In this document: positions 9,201 to 17,446 of the stretch, in pieces
Numbering within the stretch: position 1 is the stretch's first letter
Layout of the letters: each line of letters begins with the position of its first letter
DNA from: Clostridia bacterium
GTDB lineage: Bacteria; Bacillota; Clostridia; UMGS1810
Length of the DNA stretch: 55,952 nucleotides
NCBI GenBank assembly: GCA_017397885.1
Contig: JAFQHQ010000001.1
Coordinates: 1-55,952 of the forward strand
Direction: 5' to 3'
Made by a program: the position numbers and the translations under genes
Notes under the pieces: model-generated
The model's input: only the letters and a program-made list of their open reading frames with translations
The model's database searches: none
What the model was told of the DNA's origin: nothing

Positions 9201-9556
9201 ATCCTGCTGATAGACAATATCCTAAGGTTTCTAATCCTGAACAAGTATCTGATTGGGAAAGATATTTCTACACTGCTCTTTATGACAGCGGTATAAAAAC
9301 TATGCCACAGTATCCTGCAGATAAGTATAAATTAGATCTTGCGATTATTAAAGGTGATCGTATGTTGGATATAGAAGTTGATGGGGAAATGTATCATAAA
9401 GATTGGAATGGAGAATTAAGCTACAGAGATCAACTTCGCAACCAACGTTTGTTTGAACTTGGTTGGGATGTTAAACGTTTTTGGGTATATGAAATTCGGG
9501 ATAATTTGCAAGAGTGTATAGAGAAAATTAAATTGTGGTTAGCTGAAAGCATATGA
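6278..9556 (+). pseudogene. SF1 helicase with winged helix and DUF559/Vsr-like nuclease, interrupted by TGA
   Basis: One frame runs from the ATG at 6278 (GAGGTGA ribosome site) to the TAA-less end at 9556, broken only by TGA at 6398-6400, codon 41. Before it is a winged-helix motif (KAKDIADLIGCERRNVNSAL); after it the same wHTH continues (LNNLCYQDSSYKWYL). The main body, 1006 residues from a TTG at 6536 that lacks a ribosome site, has Walker A GPPGTGKSQ near residue 260, a long coiled insertion, Walker B VVIDEASQCD, GDPKQL, and UvrD-type motifs VDTVHKFQGDERD and NVAITRAR. The C-terminal 100 residues (LDLAIIKGDRMLDIEVDGEMYH split as D...EVDG...RDQLRNQ...GWDVKRFW) are a Vsr/DUF559 nuclease fold. 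Intact relatives are typical defence-type helicase-nucleases. Codon use (TTA, ATA, GTA) is unlike neighbours, suggesting transfer. The truncated product could still be made by rare readthrough or reinitiation. Confidence 0.8.
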
Positions 9557-9773
9557 TAGACTCAGCGACATCCTAATCTAAGCTTTACTTGTATCAAGTC
9601 TATAAAATTTAAAAGAATAGTTTGTCGATAATAAATATTTACATATCGGGCAGGAAAATCTTATATTCCTGCGGGTTCTGATGAAAAATGTTCAGGTGAA
9701 AATAGTAGGTCTATTATTCACTGTTCGCCGGTTTTGACAAAAGAAAATTATATTTATTAAAAATTATAGGAGA
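9557..9773. other. Intergenic region with two hairpins after the helicase
   Basis: GCAGGAA/TTCCTGC forms a hairpin near 9651-9673, and GTGAAAATAG/CTATTATTCAC forms an imperfect one near 9696-9723. Neither is followed by a T-run, so they are not obvious terminators. The right copy of the 16-bp repeat follows. No open frame was recognised. Confidence 0.4.
9728..9743. repeat. Right copy of the 16-bp direct repeat
   Basis: CCGGTTTTGACAAAAG matches the copy at 6200-6215 with one substitution. Its TTGACA may also serve as a -35 element for the serine hydrolase gene at 9780, though the -10 is unclear. Confidence 0.55.
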
Positions 9774-9779
9774 ATGACA

Positions 9780-10919
9780 ATGTTTGAAAACTTAAAAAAA
9801 TTTTGCGATTCGTTTTTGACTCTCGGGGTTCCGGGAATTGATTTGGCAGTCTTCAAAGACGGAGAATGCATTCTTCGTTATATGAACGGTTACAGCGACC
9901 TTGAAAACAAGGTTAAAATGAGCGGCAAAGAAAGATATAACATCTATTCCTGCTCAAAGATTATAACCTGCACTGCGGCACTGCAACTTTTGGAAAAAGG
10001 CTTATATTCACTTGAAGATAAGCTTTCTGACTACATGAGCGAATTTGAAGAAATGACAGTCAAAACAGAAGACGGAGTAAAAAAGTGCGAAAAACCTATT
10101 TTAATTAAGCATCTGTTTGAAATGACAGCAGGTTTTTCATATGATTGTAATTCTCCTGAGATGAAAAAAGCTTTTGAAGAAACAGACGGCAGATGTCCTA
10201 CAAGGGAGACAATGAAATATCTTGCAAAAGACCCCCTTGATTTTGAACCCGGTGACAGATGGAACTATAGCCTGTGTCACGATGTACTTGCGGCTCTTGT
10301 TGAGGTTTTGTCGGGAGAAAAATTTGAAGATTATGTAAAGAAAAATATTTTCGATGCACTTGGAATGAACGATACAACGTTTATGCTTCCTGAATCTGAA
10401 ATTGGAACCATTGTTCCACAATACGCTTTTAAAGATGGAAAAGCCACCGACATCGGGAAGCCCATATTCAACTATAAAGTGGGCAGTGAATATGCATCGG
10501 GGGGAGCAGGTGGGATTTCCACTGTTGACGATTACATAAAATTCCTTGAAGGCCTCAGAACATATAAACTTCTCAAAAAAGAAACTCTTGAACTGATGAT
10601 GACTGACCGCCTGACAGAGCATCAGAAACGTACCTACTGGACAAGCAGAACTCATGGCTACGGTCTTGGTGTTCGTTGTCCAAAGGGTGACGACATATAC
10701 ATTGATTTTGGATGGGGCGGAGCTGCAGGAGCGTTTGCCGCTGTGGATATTAAAAACGGAATTTCCATATATTTCGGTTCTCACATTCTTGCTTCACCTG
10801 CCCAGGGAATCAGGTCAATGCTCTATCGCTTTGTAAGAGCGGAGCTTTTTGATAAGAGTGATTTTGATAATATATACAAAACCCTTGAGGAACTGTATGA
10901 TTACAAATTAACCTATTAA
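9780..10919 (+). CDS. Serine hydrolase, class-C beta-lactamase family
   Basis: A 379-residue penicillin-binding-protein/class-C beta-lactamase-fold hydrolase. The catalytic SxxK is SCSK (Ser57-Lys60). The second motif lies in WNYSLCHDV, where the usual Tyr-x-Asn reads Tyr-Ser-Leu, so the Asn is missing; the third motif region is FGWGGAAGA. No signal peptide is seen, unlike true periplasmic or secreted lactamases, so an intracellular esterase or peptidase role is more likely. The ATG at 9780 is preferred over the ATG at 9774 because AGGAG (9768-9772) is seven bases upstream of it. The gene at 48948 is a close paralogue of the same length and motif order. It stands alone, followed by an MFS permease with its own leader. 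Confidence 0.85.
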   Translation: MFENLKKFCDSFLTLGVPGIDLAVFKDGECILRYMNGYSDLENKVKMSGKERYNIYSCSKIITCTAALQLLEKGLYSLEDKLSDYMSEFEEMTVKTEDGVKKCEKPILIKHLFEMTAGFSYDCNSPEMKKAFEETDGRCPTRETMKYLAKDPLDFEPGDRWNYSLCHDVLAALVEVLSGEKFEDYVKKNIFDALGMNDTTFMLPESEIGTIVPQYAFKDGKATDIGKPIFNYKVGSEYASGGAGGISTVDDYIKFLEGLRTYKLLKKETLELMMTDRLTEHQKRTYWTSRTHGYGLGVRCPKGDDIYIDFGWGGAAGAFAAVDIKNGISIYFGSHILASPAQGIRSMLYRFVRAELFDKSDFDNIYKTLEELYDYKLTY

Positions 10920-11004
10920 TCTGCAAACCTTTTATAAAAGGCTTGATTTTTGCAGTGGAATGTAATATACTGTATCTGAAATCAGATAAATAAGGAGCTA
11001 ATTG

Positions 11005-12228
11005 ATGAATAATTCAAAAGAAAAGCTGAGCCTTCGGTGGGCTTATATGGTACTTGGCGTGGTTGCAATGCTTTTTGTAGGTATTTTGTATGCGTGGTCA
11101 ATTTTAAAATCACCATTGTCTGCAGAGTTTGGATGGGGGACATCGGACCTTGCGCTTAACTTTACCATAGCTATGACGTTTTTCTGCATAGGCGGTTTGC
11201 TTGGTGCCAAAATTTCCGGACGTGCAGGACATAGGATTGCACTTTTGACATCGGGCATTCTTTCGGCGTCAGGATTTATTCTGACCTCTGTTTTGACCGG
11301 TGGATCTGTACTGCCGCTTTATGTTACATACGGAGTTCTTGCGGGTCTTGGCATAGGAATTGCATATAATGTTATTATTTCAACAGTCAGTGTGTTGTTT
11401 CCGGATAAAAAGGGTTTGTGCTCGGGATGTCTCATGATGGGATTTGGGGCATCTGCCTTGCTTCTTGGTAATGTTGCGGACAGTATGTTCAATAGTGAAC
11501 TTGGCTGGCGCAAAACATACATAATCCTCGGAATTTCAATTTTCGTAGTTGTTTCACTGGCAGGGTTCCTGCTCAAAAAGCCGGAAGCGGATGTAACATT
11601 TCCACAACCGAAAAAAACGGGAAAAACTTCCGCTGAAGAATTTAAACCCGTCGAATTAACATCGGTGCAAATGCTTTGTCGTTCTTCGTTTTGGCTGGCA
11701 TTTATCTGCATATCATTTCTTGCTGCAGTGGGAAGCTCGGTTATAAGCTTTGCCAAGGATTTGGCACTGTCGGTTAATGCTTCCGAAGCACTTGCCGTTT
11801 CTCTTGTAGGTATACTTTCGGTGTGCAACGGAATAGGGCGTATTCCCACGGGTGTAGTCTACGATGTTTGCGGACGTCGCAAAACAATGCTTTGTGCAAA
11901 CATTCTCACAATTTGTGCCGCCGCAGTTACACTCATTGCTGTGTCGGTTGGCTCTTTGCCTCTTTGCATTGCGGGGCTTTGCCTCACCGGTATGTCCTAT
12001 GGTTCATGCCCGACAATTATGACTGCGTTTACTTCTTCATTTTTTGGAATGAAGCATTTTTCAAACAATGTTGCAATTATGACCTTTACCGTAATGATTG
12101 GTTCTTTTATTGCCACCGCATCAAATAAGGTTTTGGAACTTACCGGCGGCTACACCGGTTCCTTTGTGATGCTTTTGTCGCTGACGGTTGTTGCCCTTGT
12201 TTTGAATGTGTTTATTCGCAGACCATAA
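11005..12228 (+). CDS. OFA-family MFS transporter (oxalate/formate antiporter-like)
   Basis: A 407-residue, 12-segment major-facilitator permease. The opening RWAYMVLGVVAMLFVGILYAWS and the SAEFGW loop are typical of the oxalate/formate antiporter (OFA) branch. Segments fall in two six-helix halves joined by a hydrophilic stretch near residues 195-225 (KKTGKTSAEEFKP); a conserved GxGRIPTG loop occurs near 280 and RRKTM after the eighth segment. The ATG at 11005 is chosen over the TTG at 11002 because AAGGAG (10992-10997) is seven bases upstream. Such carriers move small organic anions across the cytoplasmic membrane; the actual substrate is unknown. The gene is convergent with the AraC-type regulator, with two hairpins between them. 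Confidence 0.85.
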   Translation: MNNSKEKLSLRWAYMVLGVVAMLFVGILYAWSILKSPLSAEFGWGTSDLALNFTIAMTFFCIGGLLGAKISGRAGHRIALLTSGILSASGFILTSVLTGGSVLPLYVTYGVLAGLGIGIAYNVIISTVSVLFPDKKGLCSGCLMMGFGASALLLGNVADSMFNSELGWRKTYIILGISIFVVVSLAGFLLKKPEADVTFPQPKKTGKTSAEEFKPVELTSVQMLCRSSFWLAFICISFLAAVGSSVISFAKDLALSVNASEALAVSLVGILSVCNGIGRIPTGVVYDVCGRRKTMLCANILTICAAAVTLIAVSVGSLPLCIAGLCLTGMSYGSCPTIMTAFTSSFFGMKHFSNNVAIMTFTVMIGSFIATASNKVLELTGGYTGSFVMLLSLTVVALVLNVFIRRP

Positions 12229-12320
12229 GTTTCTAATGACGAAGGTGTGTTTCTTATTAAACAACCTGATGCGTAAGTTTTGTGAGATAATAAGAAAGTA
12301 TATTTTTATATTAGATTATT

Positions 12321-12355
12321 ATGCCAACCGGATATTGTTGCCGGTTGGCATTTTA
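12321..12355 (+). terminator. Terminator after the MFS gene
   Basis: ATGCCAACCGG (12321-12331) pairs with CCGGTTGGCAT (12341-12351) around a 9-base loop, followed by a short T-run. It lies about 90 bases past the MFS stop. Confidence 0.75.
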
Positions 12356-12368
12356 AATGTATAAACAT

Positions 12369-12415
12369 AGCCATAACAACCGTTGCTGTAGAGTTGGTTG
12401 TTATGGCTACTTTTT
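12369..12415. terminator. Second hairpin between convergent genes
   Basis: AGCCATAACAACC (12369-12381) pairs with GGTTGTTATGGCT (12396-12408), followed by ACTTTTTG. It is suited to terminating transcription entering from the left and, less well, the minus-strand AraC gene. Confidence 0.7.
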
Positions 12416-12446
12416 GTTGATGATAATACGAGATTTTAATGCCGTA

Positions 12447-13262
12447 TCATATGCTTTTGATGTTCTTTCTGAGAGTATGTCCGGTGGCTTGCTTATATTT
12501 CCTGCAAAGATGTGCCGCATCATAAAAACCGAGTATTTCGGCAATTTCATTCAGTGAGCAAGGGGAGGAGTTGACAAGCTGTTCTGCTTGAGTAAATCTG
12601 ATATGATTGCGATATTGACTTGGGGTTAGTCCTCCGGTATATGCCTTGAACTTTCTTGCAAATGACGATGTGCTCATGTAGCATTTTTTTGCAAGCATTT
12701 CGTTTGATATGGCTTGTTCGGGATGCTTGTTTATAAAGTTTATAGCAGGATAAATATCTTTATAAATTGATTCAAATATGGTGTCCGAATTAGTTCCGGC
12801 GAAAAGCTTGTCAATGAGAGAGAACATTTCAGCTTTGAGCTTTGCCATGTTGGTGGATTTGTTGAGAAAACAGTAGTGAATCATCTGAAAGCTTTTGAGA
12901 ATACTGTTGTCGGCATCTTTCATAACGATTATGGGGTTTTCGTCTATGATAACCTGCGTGCCGTCGTGAAGATGTATATCAAAACATATTCCAAATCCCG
13001 TGGAGGTTTCATTAACCGGAACTGAGGTGTAGTTTGAATTGTCCGGGGCAAAGAAAATATCATTTTTGTTTATTGTAAGAAATTCAACACCCTTTTTAAA
13101 AAATCTTCTTTTACCTTCGGTATTAAAATATAAAAGATTGTTTTTGCGTTTGGTATGTTCATAGTTGTATGTGCCAAGGTCTGCGGTTGTCTGTATGCCA
13201 ACGTTCACGATTTTCAATATGTAGTCAAGCGAACACAAATCACTGCAACTTATTTTGAACAT
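12447..13262 (-). CDS. AraC-family transcriptional regulator
   Basis: A 271-residue regulator. An N-terminal cupin-like sensing region (about residues 15-140) is followed by a C-terminal pair of helix-turn-helix motifs: SNEMLAKKCYMSTSSFARKF near 190-210 and LNEIAEILGFYDAAHLCRKY near 235-255, ending in GHTLRK. AAGGAAGTGAG precedes the ATG. Family members usually activate nearby catabolic or transport genes when a sugar binds the cupin. It is divergent from the Gfo/Idh/MocA-like gene at 13424 and convergent with the MFS gene, so control of the divergent gene is the simplest inference. The effector is not recognisable. Confidence 0.9.
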   Translation of the reverse strand: MFKISCSDLCSLDYILKIVNVGIQTTADLGTYNYEHTKRKNNLLYFNTEGKRRFFKKGVEFLTINKNDIFFAPDNSNYTSVPVNETSTGFGICFDIHLHDGTQVIIDENPIIVMKDADNSILKSFQMIHYCFLNKSTNMAKLKAEMFSLIDKLFAGTNSDTIFESIYKDIYPAINFINKHPEQAISNEMLAKKCYMSTSSFARKFKAYTGGLTPSQYRNHIRFTQAEQLVNSSPCSLNEIAEILGFYDAAHLCRKYKQATGHTLRKNIKSI

Positions 13263-13287
13263 ATAAACTCACTTCCTTTTCAAATTC

Positions 13288-13316
13288 ATATTAGCATAAA
13301 ATCGAAATAATAACAA
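13288..13316 (-). promoter_or_regulatory. Promoter of the AraC-type gene
   Basis: On the minus strand, TTGTTA (13316-13311) and TAATAT (13293-13288) are separated by 17 bases, 26 bases before the ATG. Confidence 0.6.
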
Positions 13317-13423
13317 GTATATTTTCCAAATTTGAATTCAGCATACAATTTTGACAAAATTTTGTATAATGACTTTTTTGATTAGATTTTATATAATAAT
13401 AACATAAGAAAGAGGTGTTTACT

Positions 13424-14281
13424 ATGAAAATAGGACTAATTGACAAATATCTTGACGAATGGCACGCAAACAATCTTCCCACTTGGCTCAGAGATGAAAC
13501 AGATGACATTGAGGAGATATATGCCTATGAAATGATGCCCTCACCCAATGATGGCGGAATATCAGGAGAGCAGTGGGCAAAAGAACACGGGGCAATTCTG
13601 TGCAATTCAATAGATGAAGTTATAGAAAAGAGTGACGTACTCATTGTTCTTGCACCAAACTACCCCGAAATCCATGAGGAATTATGCGATAAGCCGCTAA
13701 GAAGCGGAAAGCTCACATATGTTGACAAAACCTTTGCTCCGGATGTTGAAGCCGCAAAAAGACTTGTTGCAAAAGCTAAAGAGCACAACACTCCAATGTT
13801 TACAACAAGTGCACTTCGTTTTTCAACTCAACTCAAAGCTCTCAACAAAGAAAATGTTGCAACGGTATCGTCACGAGGTCCCGGTCCCTTTGAAATGTAT
13901 TGTATTCATCAGATAGAACCTTCTGTTGTGCTTATGGGCAATTCTCCCGAAGCTGTTATGTTTATCGGAACCGAAGAAAAGCCTGCCTATGTAATACGCT
14001 TTTCGGGTAACAAATTTGTAACCTGTCATCAGTTCGGCTGGGAAGGTAAATTTGATATTGCTGTGGGCTACAGCGACGGAAAGAAATCGGTTTACACGGG
14101 AGAATGTACCGACTTTTTTGAAAACTTTACAACAGAGCTTGTAAAATTTTTCAAAACTGGTGAACCTCCGGTTGATTATAAAGATACATTAGCAGTAATT
14201 GCTATCCGAGAAACTCTTCTCAAAGCTAAGGATACTCCCGGAGTGTGGCTTGAAACTCCTGACCTTAGCGACCAACGCTAA
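13424..14281 (+). CDS. Gfo/Idh/MocA-like oxidoreductase-related protein
   Basis: A 285-residue protein whose middle resembles the nucleotide-binding half of Gfo/Idh/MocA dehydrogenases: SIDEVIEKSDVLIVLAPN near 65-80, a loss of the usual EKP in favour of VDKTFAPDVEAAKRLVAKAKEH near 100-120, and a C-terminal alpha/beta region. The N-terminus (MKIGLIDKYLDEWHANNLP) lacks the Gly-rich GxGxxG loop, and the protein is shorter than the 330-380 residues usual for the family, so NAD(P) use and even catalysis are uncertain. The ATG at 13424 follows AGAGGTG. Its TAA overlaps the ATG of a 34-codon frame. It is divergent from the AraC gene and probably controlled by it. Confidence 0.7.
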   Translation: MKIGLIDKYLDEWHANNLPTWLRDETDDIEEIYAYEMMPSPNDGGISGEQWAKEHGAILCNSIDEVIEKSDVLIVLAPNYPEIHEELCDKPLRSGKLTYVDKTFAPDVEAAKRLVAKAKEHNTPMFTTSALRFSTQLKALNKENVATVSSRGPGPFEMYCIHQIEPSVVLMGNSPEAVMFIGTEEKPAYVIRFSGNKFVTCHQFGWEGKFDIAVGYSDGKKSVYTGECTDFFENFTTELVKFFKTGEPPVDYKDTLAVIAIRETLLKAKDTPGVWLETPDLSDQR

Positions 14282-14385
14282 TGACACTCTTTGAACATAA
14301 TTCCGAGCTTGCTGAAAAGAGAATCATGCTACTCAAAGAGAAACCTATTTCCAATTATTATAATACCGGACGAAAGACAAAATAA
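14281..14385 (+). CDS. Short ORF coupled to the Gfo/Idh-like gene
   Basis: A 34-residue frame (MTLFEHNSELAEKRIMLLKE start, basic end with GRKTK) begins at the ATG that overlaps the preceding TAA (TAATG), the usual sign of translational coupling. It has no membrane segment and no recognisable domain. It may be a real small protein or the remnant of a longer gene. It ends about 90 bases before the start of the surface-protein gene. Confidence 0.35.
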   Translation: MTLFEHNSELAEKRIMLLKEKPISNYYNTGRKTK

Positions 14386-14475
14386 AAATAAGTTTTTTGA
14401 TTTCCTTAAAACATCAAGAGTTACATAATAAAAAAGGATTCAAATATATTAAAATTTTGAAAGGTGGAAAATTTA

Positions 14476-17355
14476 ATGAAAATCAAGAAAATCTTTTCGC
14501 TGATATTGAGCCTTGCTCTCATCATCAGCACATTACCCGGTGCCATTTCGGCAAATGCCGAAGTGAGTGCCAACACTCCCGAAACAGTGTACCCCGGTCT
14601 CACACTTAACTTCGATTCTCTCGAAGAGGCAACCGGTTCTGCTACAAACACTGAAATTGCATCATCAATAATAACCCTTGGCGGAAAAACAGGTTCGGGA
14701 ACTAACCAATGGGTTATGGGCGTTAATAATGTAAACTCTGCAGGAAGTGGGAAATACTTTGCAGACATAGTAAAAAACGGCACCGAAGAAAATTCAACTC
14801 CGGCTCTGCTTTTTAGGATGAACACCGGTGGTTCCAATTCCGGCCCGCAGATTCGTTTTATGGTTGAAAAAACATGGTACCGTAATCAGGGACAGACTGT
14901 TGGTGCTGTTCATAGCATCGAAATGGATGTTACTCCTCTTTCGGGTGCCTACATCCGTCTTGTTGCCGCTGCACGAACAACAAGACAAGAGCAGATTCCC
15001 TGGATATATATTTTTAACAACGGAAAAATCGCCAATACACAAAGCAAGTATACAATCGGTCACACCTATCATGTTAAACTTACCTTTGACACAGCTGCTT
15101 TAAAATACTATTTGTGGCTCGACGATGTTCTTTATGAAGAAAATTCATACACGCCAACTGCCGCTTCTCTTAATCCCAATACCATTTCATTTATTGAATA
15201 TACAATGGTAGATCAGTTTACAGACATTTCTGCGGAAAATGAAGCAAAGCTTCTTATTGATAATTACAAATCTTACTACACTTATGATGCTCCTGCTGCG
15301 GTTTCAGTCGGTTATACCGATTCTGAAGGAACGGCTGTTGAAGCAGACAGTGTTAAATATAATGCACAGTGTGTAAATGTTACTTTAAGCAGAGCAATTT
15401 CCAACACTGCAGGCAACATTAAACTTCGCAGAACCGGTGGGGCAGACGTTAGTGCAACAGTTGCAGTTTCCGATGATGGGAAAAATCTTACGTTGTCTCC
15501 TGCAGATACATTTTTGCCCGGAGCTTCCTATGAAATAGTTTTAGATTCTGACATTACATATGATGTATTGCATGCAAGCAGCTCCGAATACAGCACAACA
15601 ACAGAAACCAGAGCTCTTGGAAATAGTCTTGCGATTCCTTTCACAACTCAATCGGAAGTAATGATTTTATCTCCCGAAAACGGTGAAGAGATTTCTTCTG
15701 ATGCTCAGAGTGTAACACTCACAGCCTCGGTTGAAGATGATGTAACTCTTGTTGAATTCTATGTTGATGAAGAACTTGTTGGAAGTGCAGTACCCACAGA
15801 GAATAATCTTGCATCCCTGAATGCGTCGATTAAAGATATGGCTGTCGGCACAAAAGAAGTAAAAGCAATTTGCTACGGTGAGGACGTGTCGGTTCTTTAT
15901 TCATCATTCCTGCTGAACCACAAGGCTGTCTACAACATTAACACTAACTTTTCGTCAGATTGCGAAAACAGCAGTGCACTTTTTAATTCCGCATATATAT
16001 ACATTGCCGGAGATGCTTCGGACAAATCAATTGTTCCTTCAACGGACATTGTTGCCAAAGGTGAGCAGGCGGCAAAATTTGTGTATAAAAAGCCCGAAGG
16101 CTCAGTCGGAACAAACGGCAAACGTTATGCTTATCTTTATCTGAATGGCGAGAAGGTATACGGTAATAACAGAATGTGTGACGGAACACAGGTTGTTGAC
16201 ACTTGGATATACATTCCCAACAAAACAGACAGATACACTTTCGGAATGATGTGGAAATTTGTTTTTGGTGATGAAGTTCCTTATTCGGATGCAGAATGTA
16301 CACAAGCCATGGCTGTTACTGCTTCGGATAAAAAGCTTCGTCTTGAAATTGGTCAGGAAAACATTTTCAACAAAGGTCAGCTGGGAGATACCGGTATCGG
16401 CTATGAACCCGGTTGGCATCATCTCAGAGTAGAACTCGACTACGAAAACAACACCAAAAAGACTTTTGTAGATTGTAACGAAATCTCAACGGTTGACCTC
16501 AAACCTTTGTACAATAGTGTATATTATATGAAAGATGCTACAGGTAATGTTATTTGTGAAGAAGGTACAAGCACACCAAAAGCATTTGAAATGATAGACA
16601 GACCTGCAGAAATGGCATACCTTGCCATCAATCATTACGATTGCCACTCTGCAACCGAAGCAGACACAGAATATCAGACAGCATTTATTCTTGATGATTT
16701 CAGCTACTACAAGGAATATGAAATTCCTGAGATTGCCGATGTTTCATATGCGGTTGCAGACGGTGAAAATATAGCGGTTAATGAAGAAAGCTACGCAATA
16801 GATGCCAAAGCAACCGAAATTTCTGTAACACTTGAAGGTAAATATGCCCCCGAAGCTGTAAATTCCGACAATGTTAAGCTCTATGTTGACGGAACCGACA
16901 CTGCATATGACTCTGTAGTTTATGAGGGAGATGTGGTAACAATCACAAAAGCAGACGGTTTCAAAGAAAATCAGAAGCTTGAAATTGTTTTCGGTAAAAA
17001 TATGACTCTTGGCTATGCATATTGCATGGGCACAGTTGCCGGAATGGAAAATGCAGTTAAGCTTTACACTGCAAAAGATGGCTTATACTTTGATTCTTCC
17101 GTAGTTTCAAAAGAAGGACTTGCTGTGGCTTATGTTGACATCCGCACAATCAAAGAAGTGGTATGTCAGGCTCTCCTCGGAACCTACAATGACAAAACAA
17201 TGATAGGCATCAAGCCCTTTGATGTAACTGCAAACGGCAAAGAATGTTTTGTAGTCAGCACTCACGCAGTAGGTGCAGATGAAGCAAAAATAATGGTTTG
17301 GAACAATTTGTCAGAACTCACACCTCTTGGAGAGTCTGCATCCGTTATCATTCAA
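14476..17355 (+). CDS. Secreted LamG-like/Ig-like multidomain surface protein
   Basis: A 960-residue exported protein. The ATG at 14476 follows AAGGTGG and begins a clear signal peptide (MKIKKIFSLILSLALIISTL, cleavage near ANA). Module order: a concanavalin/LamG-like jelly roll (about residues 30-265) ending in LLIDNYKSYY, an SbsA-type Ig-like domain with LSRAISNTAGNI and VLDSDITYD (about 270-395), a bacterial Ig-like domain (TASVEDDVTLVEFYVDEE, about 400-485), a second jelly-roll-like region (500-755), and a final Ig/copper-amine-oxidase-like stretch. No catalytic motif and no SLH domain are seen. The first 400 residues closely match those of the next protein. It probably binds or presents a glycan. 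It heads a four-gene surface locus. Confidence 0.8.
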
Positions 17356-17446
17356 TAAAAGATTTTGACTCAGATCGTTACAAATGTGGTCTGAGTCAAA
17401 TTGCCTAAACACACATATTCAGACACATAAGAAAGGAACAATAATC

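Noticed and set aside
9780-10919. Beta-lactam resistance gene
   Set aside because: No signal peptide, a missing Tyr-x-Asn Asn and a duplicate in a housekeeping operon argue against a secreted lactamase.
13351-13370. TTGACA...TATAAT as a promoter for the Gfo/Idh-like gene
   Set aside because: The spacing is only 8 bases, too short for one promoter; no better pair was clear.
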